A DNA stretch of 64,000 nt, from NCBI GenBank assembly GCA_029851415.1, contig CM056743.1, positions 14,004,727 through 14,068,726 on the forward strand. The letters run 5' to 3'. This document shows positions 25,179-37,622 of this stretch, one piece after another. Each line of letters opens with the position of its first letter. Position 1 is the stretch's first letter. The notes under the pieces are model-generated. The model made no database searches and was not told the DNA's origin. It worked only from the letters and a program-made list of their open reading frames with translations. Both the position numbers and the translations under genes were made by a program. The DNA comes from Eretmocerus hayati (Eukaryota > Arthropoda > Insecta > Hymenoptera > Aphelinidae).

Positions 25179-26721
25179 TGTGATCATCATAACTATAGAA
25201 AGATCTTCTGCTCATCCAGATCATCTTTGTAGAACTCAAGAAATGAAGCTCAAATTTTCATTTCCCCCGTCCCGTTCATTTTTACACGAAACAGCGTCAC
25301 AACATCACAACCATCAAAAATAGTTGTACTCTAAAATGAAAAGTATCATCAAAATCAGGGCTGATACTTGCACCATCGTGTATAATACATCTAATTATTT
25401 GCTTGAATGTAGCACGGCATCAGAATTGAACTTCCCAAAGCTATATCTTGAGACAATTTGTCTAAATGTCGTCGTACAGTAGCTCTGAAACGTCTCAATT
25501 TAGCGCTGTTTGTGCTAATGAAAACGAGAAAGCCAAGCAGAGAATAATAAGGGGGCCTGGATGTATAATACACCAATTGAATCCACAGTGATTTGTCGTT
25601 ACCTACTTATGCTCAATGGATTCGCATGATTCATTCTGAAGTCTACTGTGGCTTTTGATCCCGTTGTTTGCCTCTGTAATAAAATAGTGTAAGCAAATTG
25701 AATTAAAGTACGCTGCTCCGTCAAGCTAATCAAGACCAATAAAAGTCAATACTCACAGTGCTTGTATATATGAATGAAGAGAAATATAAATGACAGTACG
25801 AGTTGGATGTTAACGAATTTAACTGTGATTGTAGTTGAAAGTGACGACAAATGATTTTACAGTGATTTTTTAAAGAAGTTCAGCGTTAGAAATTTATAGG
25901 AGCCTCATTGATGACAATTTCAGACAATTTGTCAATTTCATGGATGTTAGGCAATGTTGATACTGAAATGCTCTGTAAGAGTACCTCCTACAAAGTGCGT
26001 TGCCCTCATGCATCTGAGATGTTATGGGATATGACAGTCTTTAAAAAACAGAAGCTTCGAGTAATTTAGCAATTGTTCAAGGACGTACACATATACCTAG
26101 CTACGTGTGTACCTTCATCAAGTATTTGATTATTGTTATGAGAGAAGAGGCGATGACAACGGCTTCAGCTACTTGAGAACAACCGTTATGTATGTACACG
26201 TTTGTTGAGCTGCCGTTGCAAGTTGTCTACCATATACCTACAATAATACCATGAAGATACTCAAAGCTTGAGCAGCAGAAGCAGAAGCAGAAGCAGCAGC
26301 AGCAGCTTGTGTCCGGACAGGGATACCCATCATACACCCTCTTCATTTCATGATGACTATATTGGTTACTATGGAGCCATTGACTTCAGCTGTTGCAGCG
26401 TAAAGATGTGCAGATATAACATACTATTGTACGAATATGTACAAGGAGTAATATACATATGATGGTATATATTGCTATCCTCAATGATTGCTGCGTTATG
26501 CTGATAGAGATGTGCATGCACTTACGCCGTCATGCATTCTATGGATTAGACAGATTTGAACTATTCTATGACATTGATGTTTAGCTATCAGTTGTCTTGG
26601 TTGAATACCTAGAAGCGATACGCACTTGTATTGTATCCAATGGAGTGAATACGATAACAATACCTATAGTAGATAGTTGAAACCCTCTTAGTTGTTATCC
26701 TGGAGTGACTGAATGACACTG
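25179..26721. other. Non-coding stretch
   Basis: Apart from the AGC/AGA tract at 26271-26306, nothing is recognised. Confidence 0.5.
26271..26306. repeat. (AGC/AGA)n trinucleotide tract
   Basis: Twelve units, mostly AGC with AGA interruptions. It would read as serine/arginine on plus, but no flanking gene structure supports this. Confidence 0.9.
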
Positions 26722-26880
26722 TTAAACCGTTCCCTTCACTTGGGGTCATTCTGACCCCAGGCCTGTTTTCGATATTGCGGGGGACACTTTGATTTTATGT
26801 ACGTTCAAGATTTGTGTTGATATCTTCATAGGCTCTTGAATAATGAACCATGATTTTCTGAGTGGGGTCAGAGTGACCCC
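26722..26880. repeat. Two GGGGTCA/TGACCCC palindromes next to a TTAA (degenerate MITE?)
   Basis: TTAA at 26722-26725 is followed by TGGGGTCATTCTGACCCCA (26741-26759, 8-bp arms, 3-bp spacer). A second copy, GGGGTCAGAGTGACCCC, lies at 26864-26880 (7-bp arms, 3-bp spacer). The arrangement resembles the end of the TTAA element at 63092-63315, so this is probably a decayed piggyBac-like MITE. The palindromes also have the form of nuclear-receptor inverted half-sites with a 3-bp spacer. Confidence 0.5.
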
Positions 26881-28778
26881 GTGTGGGGTGAATGTAGCTC
26901 TACAGAGGTGTGGGTGCGAGTTAAGGTGATTATACATCAGTGGTGATCGTAGGACGACTTGGTATTTCGCTCCTTGAGGTTATGTAGAATGATCCTCAAG
27001 AGAAAATAGATTCAAGTCTTGTGTTCAGTAGTCATTCCATTAGTTGATTGTTGGCATTCATTCGTACCTAACACAAACTGATTCACAGATGTTGGACTAT
27101 GAACTTTTACCGCATCATCATACTTTGGGCTAGATTGAACACTGCCAAGATATCGTTAATGGTGTCTCTATTGATATTCTTTCGTATGTCATTCACCGTA
27201 CAGGCTGGCAATCATATTTCTAGTGCTTTGTTGGGTTCTCCTCGCACCATCTCTCACTATTTCTCTCTTAAGGAAATATTATTTCACTGCACACTATTTA
27301 GCTTCCTTATCAAATTTTATTATTTTTTGATGTGATAATTCTAGTTTATCAGCATTTAGAAATCATAACTTTAAGACTTGTTTGCTAGACCTGTTGGTCA
27401 TTTATTGGAGTGTTCACATCTCAGGATTCTCTCTAACAAGTATTTCATCAACCCAGTCCCTGATGGCACTAAGTTGTCTTTCCATTTCCATGTTCGTTGA
27501 GTCTCGCGTTAGGTCGCCAGTCCATTGTCTGTTGTTTGTTTGTTTGTTAGGTCCAAGAGCCAACCTGGTTGACGTCGCCGTTTCTTGGATCTCATCGGTG
27601 GCGTGCTTGTCTCGTTACCGTTGGTTCAGTCCTCCAGGGGTGCGTGACCGGCGTATTCTGTAATCTACCGCAACATAACCGATTCTTTGTTTTGCGCAAT
27701 TCTTTTACTTATTCCCTTTGGCTTCCCCAAAATTCATCTACTGTAATGAACGAATGTGCGTGTCACTGTTGAGTGACATGACGATCAAAATACATCGTGA
27801 CGCGGTCTTTATTCTCAACAGTTTTCGGAATCGTGTAGTTCTAATTTGTTGTCGTTCGATTACTGCCGATTTTGCTCCATTGATCATCTTACATTATAGG
27901 TTATGTTCTATATTATGATTGAGGCAGTGCAAAAGTACTTTTATGAAAAATCAAATAGTGGCCATACCAAATTAAACACCAATCCCGAAAGTGCTTCTGA
28001 ATCTGGTAACCAATTGTTAAACGAAGCTTGAAAAGAGGCATATAATTTAAAAGCACGCAGAAATGTCAAAAACGCGTGTTGACATGGGTCTGAGCTGGTT
28101 CATGTATATGTACTCAGGGTTTTGGCTGGCAAGAGAAATGGAGATAGAGAAAGGGCAGAAAATGAGTAACCGGCGGCGTGGTGGCATGCGGAGCGAGGAA
28201 TCACACCCTTCAAATAAAGTGACCATCGTCGCTTGCCACGGACGGTTGACTCTGTGGGCTGGACTCTGTGGACTGATTTCGTACAAGCCTCGTATATTAT
28301 GTATACATATATGTGTTTGTGAAATAAGGGGTGGGTGTACCGCGTAGGGTGCCATCAGAGCAAACGCAAAAAGCATCTCTTTCGGTATCTATATATACTT
28401 TCGCAATTCTCGCAGACGTGGCGGCGCGGCACTCGTTCGAGCAATAAAACTTTTGTACATTTCGCGCGCCCCCGCTTTTCATCTTTTATTTTCTCAATTT
28501 TCGTGTATTATCTCCTCTCATTCTTCATCCCTTTGCACTCAGACCAATTTATGGATGTATATATGGAAATATTACACGCGTAAAAGTCTTTTGCCAACTC
28601 TGATTTTGTGTTCGATTGCTCTTGTTTGGTTTCTTTTTTTTTGTTTTACATAACTTGGCGTGTGTTTCACGCGCACTTTCCCATTATGGTTCGGGTGTTC
28701 TGGGATGTTTCGAAAGAAAATTAGAAACTGGGCTATTTGAGCATCTCGAAATTCTATTTGGCGTAAAATCATCAATTC
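26881..28778. other. Non-coding stretch
   Basis: A short TTTG run near 27528-27545 and chance open frames. No gene is supported. Confidence 0.5.
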
Positions 28779-28935
28779 ACAAAGAAAGTCCAAGGAGTTC
28801 GGGAGCTGGATCTGGTCGAAACTCTGGCAATCATCGCCCTTTTGCACCATAAGATGATACTCAATGCTAAAGGAAGATGATTCCCAGAGTTTCAACCAGA
28901 TCCAACTCCCAAACCCCTGCTCGGACTTTCCTTGT
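28779..28935. mobile_element. Foldback hairpin family X, copy 3 (short form)
   Basis: The left arm (AAAGTCCAAGGAGTTCGGGA, then GCTGGATCTGGTCGAAACTC) is complemented by the right arm (GAGTTTCAACCAGATCCAAC, then GGACTTTCC). The outer arm blocks correspond to the outer arms of the copies at 17103 and 24854, but the inner part is lost, leaving about 65-bp arms. Confidence 0.6.
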
Positions 28936-30496
28936 CGTCACAGACAAATTCGGATACTTTGAGGGTACAATTTAAATCATAATTTATAGAATCTATTAAA
29001 TATTGTCCACCATGGTTGAGTGCACTCTGGACTATTACATTATTTTTACATAATTTTCGAATTACAGATTTTTACACTGGTTCGAGTTGCGCCCATGCAC
29101 GTTTGTAACGAGGGAAATAGTTCTTTCCATCATTTTTAAGCGAAATGTATATTTTGGGAATTTCATCGAGGGATGTTGATTGCTTCATGGGAATTTCAAA
29201 TCCGATGAAAGATTCGGTATTCATATCACATAATAATAACCCAAAATTTTTCACTCATGTTTCGTCATGTAAATTGAATCAATTGGCCAACTCGGGTCAT
29301 CAATCCCAGTCTCTACCACTTAAATGCTCAAACTATATAACGCAAAATCCACTCTTTCACATCTCTTCCAACCTTGCAAAAATATACAGTGTCCAGTTTA
29401 CAGCAATCACCCTCGTTCGTATGTGAGATGGGTCAGGTCATAAAACTCACGAAACAATCGTCTTTTATTGTTTTGTTGTTATTTAATTTCTTTCCACCCA
29501 CACGTACCTTACCATATATCCATATAGATCTATAGACACACACAAGTCAACTAGATCAATGATGCTGCATGGACGTAGGGTTAACCCTATAGACATCGCA
29601 CAAACCCGGCACCTAAATAATTTACGAGCTCGTTTGAAGCATCGGACACTGTATTATACTTCAAGCTTTCATCTATATCTCTTCCTTTTCCCTGACTTTA
29701 CACGTATAATACACGTTGGCAGTTATCTGGAAGCCTCTTTTTCCGTTCTCGTTTTCCCGGTTGGATGATTCTCTTTACTGTTTCCGAATTTTATACGATT
29801 GCTCACTTATATGATATTACATCCTATATATAGAGTGATGTCTAAAATGAACGGCTTATATACATTTACGGCGTACACACGAGTGAATTGATGTAGATAT
29901 ATATATGTATTTATTTAATATCCGGACAACGAGGTATAGTGTCGTTTGCTAAAACTGCCGGATATATTCTGTGGAGTATTGTGTTTTGGATGAGATGACA
30001 CTTTATATGGACGTCAACTTGTGAGTTGTATAAGGTGACCCTTCACGCCTTTAAAGTACGTTTGAGATACATCTCGTTTTGGCCTTTTAATTAAATACAT
30101 CCGAATTCACTGGTCGTATAAATTCTATATAGCTCATCACGATTGTTATGCAGTCGTGAAAATATTTCAGCAAAGTATCGTTCTGGTGGGTTTTTGGGAC
30201 ACTTGGATATACTTGAAATTATACGTTTCAATTTGTTTCTCATTCACAAAATTTGTGGACGTGAGATATTAAATTGAAATTTTATCGAGTTATGATGGAA
30301 TTACACTGGCATTGAGAATTTGTTTTGGCTCATTCATTCTTTTGTCACTTGCAGAAGGCAAAATCTATGCTCAATAATGGTTTGTGATGATTCCTTTGTA
30401 ATGCATCGAGAAATTTAGAAATAGTTTTTAAACGCTCGAGGATGAGTATTGATAAAAGTAAGCTCGAACAATACATCTTGATGCTGCACTAATAAA
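28936..30496. other. Non-coding stretch, nothing recognised
   Basis: AT-rich sequence with chance open frames only. Confidence 0.5.
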
Positions 30497-30682
30497 AAAT
30501 TATCGTGGGATGCAAAGCCCTAGTAGGTCCTCATGTTTTGAGTGCCTAGCCCCAAAAATGCCCCTTCATGTTTCGAAAAATGATGAAATCGATTCATAAC
30601 CATATTTTTCAGTGGCATTTTTGGGACTATAGATACCTCAAATTTGAGCACCTAGTAAGGCTTTACGCCCATGACGACTTTT
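30497..30682. mobile_element. Imperfect foldback element, about 186 bp
   Basis: The left arm (AAAGCCCTAGTAGGT, then CCCAAAAATGCC) has an inverse counterpart on the right (GGCATTTTTGGGA, then ACCTAGTAAGGCTTTACG). The arms are roughly 55-60 bp with mismatches. No target duplication is recognised. Confidence 0.5.
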
Positions 30683-31935
30683 GATCAGTCCGCCGCACGC
30701 CGAGATCTATCGTTTGAGTCCTCTCTCATCAACGATCACCAGAAGCCAATTTTCTTAAGAACCACGAATGGAGCTGATTAGAAAATCACGAGGAACGAAA
30801 GGATAAAAGTCCAAATTCTCTCAAAATCTTAATTTCAATTCATTTCTTCTATTTTTTGTCATGTCAGTGATATATTTCGATGGGAGAAATAACATTTGTG
30901 TTGCCAGGATCACTTTTGTAGTGAAAAAAAAAAAAAAAAAACACACAGCCACATAAAATATGGCCTTCTTTCTCCCAATTTTTTTCCCCGTTCTGAAATT
31001 AAAATTAACTTCCGAATCGCACCTTTTTTTTCGTTCAAATCGATATCACGTGTCGATGAAAGAGTCAATTCTGAACCATCAGAAGAAATAATAATTTTAA
31101 AAGCCAGGCACATCTGGTATCAATTCATCCTACAACTGGAAAGCCAGAAACCGTCATACATACCAAAATATCCATGATTTCAGAACAGAAGAGACACACT
31201 CACATCGAATCAAAGTGGCTAGATATGAGTGTTATACATACGAGGGCTAGCTTGGGTATTACATAAAAGTAATATGCTATTGAGATAGCAAGCTAGAGAA
31301 GAGATTCGCTCTATTTTTATATCCGGGGCTTTGAGAGCAGGAAGTCTGCATCGACTGCCTCTGATTCTATATACAACACTCTGGTTATAAAATATACGTT
31401 AGCTTACGCGGGACGTTTGCCTTCGTAATAATAATATATACATATATATAGGGGACTCTTATTGAAGTGCAGCATCAAATGCAACAAGGGGGACCCCAAT
31501 GCAACTCTAATTATTGGTACTTGTACCGAATGAATTGAGAAATGAGGCATAAAACGGTTGCAGAGAGATGTATTATAAAGTAGTGCGATCAGTTCTATTC
31601 GTTTGCGTACATTGGCGAGCTGCATCAGAGGATGCGCCAATCCATTCACTTCTAGATCATTTTAGCCCTGTGTTATTTGTCTTCGTTCTGTTATCGCTTT
31701 AGGTCTCATTGCGTAATAGGTTATGTCGTTGACGGTTTTGAAGCTTGAGTGAAAAAGATTGTGATAACTGATTTGAAGATTTGATTCTCAACGATTTGTA
31801 TTCGATGTGACGTAAATATCTGTGCTTCAAGATGAGAAGAAATGATCTGTTGGATCTTTGAAGGGTTGAGTCTTCGTTGATTCTGGCCTGACACTCTCGT
31901 ATCATTATTTGGCCAAAAGATTACATCAGTACTTA
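30683..31935. other. Non-coding stretch with a poly-A tract
   Basis: An A run of about 17 lies near 30925-30941. No gene is supported. Confidence 0.5.
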
Positions 31936-32868
31936 CGTGATGTATATCCCATGGCTCAAAGTAAAAAAGGAACTGTCTAAAAACGTAAAAGTTGGAAAGG
32001 AGCTATACCAAAAATTTTTATCATATGGAACTCTTCAATAATTTTTGGCTGGAAGGAAGTGTTTGAGATTTTCTGAAAATAGAACTATCGAAAAAATTTT
32101 TGACGGAACTATCTAAAAAACCTTTGTTTCAGAAAAGAACTATCTGTTAACCTTTGGTTAAAAGGAACTGTTTGAAACGTAAGAGTCGGAAAAAAACTAT
32201 CTGAGAAATTTTTGATTGAACGGAACTTTATAAAAGTTTCTAAATCCAGAAAAGAACCATGTAAAAATTTTGGGACAAAAGGACCTATTGGTAAATGTTT
32301 GTAGATTAAACTATCTGTGAATTTTCTTAAAAAGAACTATCTGGGATAGACTTTATTGGTTAAGATGAACTGAATATGAAATTTTGGTTCAGATGGAGTA
32401 TCTGAGAGTTTTCTTGAATAGTTTTTTTCAACCAAGAATTCACAGATATAGTCCCTTTTAAACAAAAATTTTGAGATAGTTCCATTCAAATATGAACTTT
32501 CAACTAGTTCTTTTTAACCAAAAATTGATGGATAGTTCCTTTTAACCAAAGATTAACAGATATTTCTTTTCTGTGATTAAAAATATTCAGACGTTTTCGT
32601 TCAATTCTTAAATTCTGAGATAGTTCCTTTCAACTCCGACGTTTATAGATCATTTTTTTCAGCCGAAAACTTATTGATAGTTTCTTTCTTGAACAATGAA
32701 TTTTCAGTTAATTCCTTTCAAATCTGAAACTCTTAGATAGTTTTTTCCAACCAAAAGTTTTTGAATAGCTCTTTTCAATCAAAGTTCTTTGCTTAATTTT
32801 TTGAATATTTTCTTCCAACTCTTAAGTTTTTAGATAGTTCCTTCTTACTCCGAGCCATCGAGATCACG
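31936..32868. repeat. Long foldback built from degenerate GGAACTATCT repeats
   Basis: The left half carries many spaced copies of AAGGAACTATCT-like units followed by AAAAATTTTTG-like spacers. From about 32405 the right half carries the complement (AGATAGTTCCTTTT-like units). The outer ends pair well: ATGGCTCAAAGTAAAAAAGG on the left matches the complement of the right end, ATGGCTCGGAGTAAGAAGG. The unit spacing is about 30-45 bp and irregular. There is no coding capacity and no known family is recognised. A transcript across it could form a hairpin of nearly 0.5-kb arms with many mismatches. Confidence 0.7.
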
Positions 32869-35800
32869 TTTCTAAGTTTTCAAAACAGACTCCTACTATG
32901 TACATGTGACCAAAAGCCCATTTCATTCTCCATCAGCTCTTTGAGCCCAACGACTATGATCCAATATCTCATCTCTGAATGTCTTCCAGCAGCTATATTT
33001 CGGGTTTCAGCAAGACCACCACATCTTATCTATAATTGAATTACTATTGACATTCAACATGTGCTAGAAGTGTCTCGTAGTGAACAATGTCCGCTAGAGG
33101 GCGCGCTCTTTGAGTGAGTATAAGGGCATTTACGACGGTCGTCCTCGTGTCCATGCATAATGGAATAGTTTTGCCACACGTTAACACCTATATACGATTC
33201 TATCCCTGTGATTCTCACTGCTGGTGCTGCTGCTGAACAAGCGTTTATATGAGTTTACCCACAATACAAATGCTCTGTGTAGAACTGTAACGAGTCCGGA
33301 TCACCCCCACTAAAATTCCATCACCCTACACTTCTAAGGGTTTCGTGTCGTTTATGTTAAGGCAAAATATTTAGTGATTGGCTATTGTTAGAGGAGATGC
33401 AATGAGTAAACAGAGTACTATCTTTGCTTCTAGATATTGGCTGTAACCAGTCACATATGAATAAATGATTTGGGTTTATCCTCTGCATAGTTTTGATGCT
33501 ATTCTATACCAAAGAGGTTAGGTTATGAGTCGTAAAAGCTAGATCAGCTATTGCATTCGTCCCTTACCGTATATTCCCTTATGTTTATCACACAATTATT
33601 TCGCAGGGACGGTACAAACCATTAGATTTTCCCAAATATTCTCAAGTAATAAAATTCTGTCTGCAACGGTTCAATTTCTCTTGGTCATTTTGATCATATT
33701 CCTGCTCACTATCCGCGAAGTAAGACTGTCAAAGTGGGATGGCAAAGCCACTGTATATCTAAATCGAATATTTCGATACAAGGGTGTAAAACGTTTTATT
33801 CGCGTGATGGGTTTTCGGCCCGAGGTGCAGGCGAGGGCTGTGAACACCGTGAGCATCAGAAATAGGTTTTACTCTCGTATACAGAATTATACTTTTGATC
33901 AATTGTGAGTAAAAGTCGTCAAACTGTGTGCAAATTACATATAGTGTATCAAAATAGTACTATTTCGATACGAGGGCGGGAATGTTGGTTTTTGCATCAC
34001 GAGAACGTGGAAATCACACCGTCAGAGGGTCAAATCTATTTTTCCATCAGCTGTGCAGGGAACAAAATCAAAAGACCCGTGCGGAAAAGTTATTTCCCGC
34101 ACAAAAGATGAAAAATTCTACATCAAAATTAGTGTCTATGGTCAACATTTCCATTAGGTGGATAATTGGTATTCTTTTTATCAGTAGATAGTGGTTGAGT
34201 TTATTCAGACTCATGCAATATGAAAATCCATTTAACTTCTTTCTTAAACTTTCGGCCAAAGTAATGGTCATAAAAATGAATCAATTTCAGTATTTCATTC
34301 ATTCTACGACTGATTCGAGGAAGTGGTCGTCAATGATTGTTTGATTCGACAATTCTTGTATGAGACTCGAGTTCAAGTTCAGTTAGAGGGAGTACATTGT
34401 GACCTCATTTAAACTTTTTGCAGACTACTCTCTGGCTTTATTTGGGTCAAATTTCACTCAGTAATTTAGGAAATGCATAGAAACATACTACGAGGTTATC
34501 TCAGAAATGTTGTTAGAATTAGAAATATCGGTGAAATAACAAAACAAGAACATTTTTAGTGAGTGTTGTAAGAAAAAACCGAATATAATTAATTAACCGA
34601 ATTTATCATGAACTAACGAATGCTAGCAATTCAAAAGAAATTCTTCATTTTGTGGTGACTTTAGATTGGTAAAAGATACTTGAATACATCCAGAAGTATG
34701 ATAGAATCTGCACTATTGGATTCGATATGAGAAATTGAACGAGTAATGAGGAAGCAAAAATAAATCTCATACCTGATTGTGAATTTGGAATCAAATCGTT
34801 AATTCTGATCGGTCGAATACCGTTGTGCAGCGGTTCAGTTTATATTGCATACTTTAACGCCGGAGGTGTTTGAAAAAAAAATCCCAAACCACAGACTACA
34901 ACTGAGTTGCACTAGTACCTATTACTTATTGCAGCGGTGAATATTCACATAGCGAAAGACAAAGATGGGAAGCAAAGAGAAGAAATTGAAGCCTAACACT
35001 ATATACCGATTCTCGTTCCCTACATGATGCTCGTTATTTATTACTTACCTGATGCGATGGATGAATGTATATATATAGCATTCATAGACTAACAATGAAG
35101 ATCTTCACATGTCACTGTTTTGCATGATGATACTAAATCATGCTATGTATGTAAGGCTCATTAATCAACTACAATTATACTTGGAAATTCTGTTCACTCA
35201 ATCAAAGTCTATACTTTTGAATCAAAGATAACATAGTTCAGAGGAATGTGATTTTAGTTTTGATTATAGTTGGTGAAAAGAAAATTTGAGGTTGTCTTTT
35301 CATGCCTTAGCTCATCATCAGCTCTAAGTTATCTTCATTGAGAATATATATCTATTGAACTAGTTCATTTTCAATGGGAAATTTTCGTGGAAATCAAGCT
35401 CGTTACAATACTCTATCATTATTCAACGTTGTAGTCCTGATATACTCAAGACACAATCATTGCCATTCTGATATATTCTCTCACAAACGGGCCTCTTCAT
35501 TATTCTCAACAACACAAGTAGACCTATATGCGAATTTGAATCTACTCTCGACACAAGATCATAATGAGAGACAAGTCATTCTTTTCGTACCTGATTTTTC
35601 TCTATACCAATCCCCACCAACCACCCCCATAGCCTCATTTTAATATTGGCCTATAGGGATTTCGACGTTAATTAGCATGCCTCTCGAACAAGAGCATAAG
35701 ATAGCTAGAGTGTGGAAACTCATTTGCCTGAAGAAGAAAAAAAAAAAAAAGTAAAGTTACAACGCCTTAGTATCGTAAGGTATATTACTCGTCATTGGCA

Positions 35801-36566
35801 TGAGCTCTGCAAAACGTATATATACGTTGATGATCGTCGATTTCTTGAGAAAGTTCAAGGCTATGAGAGAGAAATACTTCTTGATGGGCTTTGAACCACT
35901 AATGAACTATACTGTACTGATGACTTCACACGCATCAAGCATCAAGAGTTTGTACCCCTGAGAAAATACGTTATACATATACACAATACGATCGCATTAT
36001 TATTTTGAGTTCCTGATTGGTATTGTTCAATTTTAGTTGGTTGTTTGGGTCAATGAATCTTTGTTTTTGATGGTGAAAGATGAATTCGAATCTTTAAAGG
36101 TCAAAGGGTTTGGTGAGATATACCTACAACATCTATCATTGATGACATTTTGAGAGACGCCCCTCATCATGAAATTGACTTTGATGCTCCTCCCGCTTTC
36201 AAAGTTATTTTCAAAATGATGGATGATCGTCATGGGGTTGTTAGTCTTTTTTTTCATTTTGTCTTTGGATCTTTGTATTTCTTACCTCTTGGGATTTTTG
36301 TAATGCATCTTCTATCACTACTAACCTTCATTGAAACAATCTTCTATACTACAATTTATTGAAACAAGCTCTAGTTAACCATTAACCAGTCGACTTCAGA
36401 CATTTACACATGTGGACGAACCCAGGGACCGATTTTTGTCAAAATTTCAATTGGATGTCACATAAAAATCTGAAAAATGTCTAAAAATCCACGGCATATC
36501 ATGAATCAATGCCGAAACCCACAGAATCCCTATGCTTTTATTTTGGAAAAAGGTGAGAAAATAGTA
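32869..36566. other. Long stretch without a supported gene
   Basis: Contains the CTCF-like motif at 33091-33104, a small hairpin (GTGCGGAAA with TTTCCCGCAC) at about 34078-34101 and an A run near 35731-35750. A plus-strand open frame at 33681-33908 ends on a GTGAGT donor-like site, but its 5' border is poor and the product is not recognised. Confidence 0.45.
33091..33104 (+). promoter_or_regulatory. CTCF-like binding motif
   Basis: CCGCTAGAGGGCGC matches 13 of 14 positions of the classical CTCF core CCASYAGRKGGCRS, with G in place of A at position 3. CTCF is present in many insects and binds a similar core at insulators and domain borders. The motif stands out from the AT-rich surroundings. 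Occupancy cannot be judged from sequence. Confidence 0.4.
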
Positions 36567-36685
36567 CATTATTGCCCTGGGCGCGTACACCCAGTTCGGG
36601 CGCTAGGACAGTTTATTTCCCGAGTGAAGCGAGGGAAATAAGTCCTCCGCGCCCGAAAAGGGCCTGCGAGCACAGAGCAATAATG
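36567..36685. mobile_element. 119-bp nested palindrome (MITE-like)
   Basis: The outer ends CATTATTGCCCTG and CAGAGCAATAATG are inverse. An inner hairpin pairs TTCGGGCGC, then AGGACAGTTTATTTCCC with GGGAAATAAGTCCT, then GCGCCCGAA around the turn GAGTGAAGCGAG. It is clearly more GC-rich than its surroundings. Confidence 0.6.
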
Positions 36686-36687
36686 AT

Positions 36688-36751
36688 TTTTCATCATGAG
36701 AACCCTAAAACCGCATTTGAATGCGGCTTTTTTAGGTTAGAATGATGAAAA
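36688..36751. repeat. Second hairpin directly downstream
   Basis: TTTTCATCAT, then CCTAAAACCGCATT pairs with AATGCGGCTTTTTTAGG, then ATGATGAAAA. In form it resembles a bacterial intrinsic terminator, but in this context it is simply a stem-loop. Confidence 0.55.
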
Positions 36752-36800
36752 CCCAATTTGATGTTTTGGCATTTTTCATCATTTTGCGATTAATTATTGG

Positions 36801-36892
36801 TTAACACGTTCGCAGCGGAGGCTGAAATCAGTGATCGTTCCTCAGGTGCAGCGGGGCCCACCGGTGGGCCCCGCCGCAGCGAACGTGTTAAT
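36801..36892. mobile_element. TTAA-flanked MITE (piggyBac-like), copy D
   Basis: It begins TTAACACGTTCGCAGCGG and ends CCGCAGCGAACGTGTTAA. Inside is a perfect 24-bp palindrome at 36851-36874 centred on CACCGGTG. With about 92 bp including both TTAA copies, it is the smallest and cleanest member of the family seen at 14029, 14180 and 17034. Confidence 0.75.
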
Positions 36893-37622
36893 TTTGTATC
36901 AGAAAATTTTGAGAGGCTTAGAAGTGTGGTAGAAAATGGGCGAGTCAAAAAAAAAAACTGCTGCATGCAATTCTTGTTCGATAGAGTTAATAAAATTGTG
37001 ATTGATGGAATTCACGAATCTTCAAGTTCAGCATGTCTATGTCTAGCTCCCTTTTTTCTTCAATTTTTTCAGTGAAATTATCAGTGCTTATTTTCTATTC
37101 TTTAATTGAGTACAGTTTACTCCCGACCACAGTAGATTAGTTTTTCTCATTGCCAAGTTAGCAATGTCATCAAAGCTCAAATACTTTTGGCTGTTTATTG
37201 CCCACCCGACACCTTATATTACGGTCACAATTTTATTTTGACACTAATAGCTATGGTATCGGCTTGGTTCAGGACTCGAGTCCATTATTATACCTATATG
37301 TACTATAGGCGCTAATCCTCTGGGTGATATTGCCCGTATAAATCCTAAGAAGAGCTTGCGAATCAGGGAAGACAGAAAGAGGCACAGCAAAGTGTGTAAA
37401 CGCTCTTCAGATTTATCGATTCTCGCTGTGCGAAAAGAGAATCTGACCAGAAAGCCATATTCGCTAGCCTATCTGGTCTATACTATTATTGTAGCTATTT
37501 TTCCAGTTTTTGGGGTTATCTAAGATATTTTACCGAACTTTGATCTTCATGCTTTTTTTTAGATGAGATGAAAATCGTGGAATTTTTTAAAATTTAATCG
37601 ATAATCTTTTGTCTGCTTACAG
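36893..37622. other. Non-coding stretch leading to a splice acceptor
   Basis: No repeats of note. The last bases (AATCTTTTGTCTGCTTACAG, ending at 37622) form a good pyrimidine tract and acceptor for the candidate exon that follows. Confidence 0.5.

Noticed and set aside
33681..33908. Open frame ending exactly on a GTGAGT donor-like site
   Set aside because: No good acceptor at the 5' side, unrecognised product, and one such coincidence is expected by chance.
35040..35130. Perfect minus-strand donor CAG|GTAAGT near 35050
   Set aside because: The upstream frame is short and interrupted, and no matching acceptor or downstream exon was seen.
36701..36735. Bacterial-style intrinsic terminator shape
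   Set aside because: The context is eukaryotic, and the stem-loop is better explained as part of a small hairpin element.
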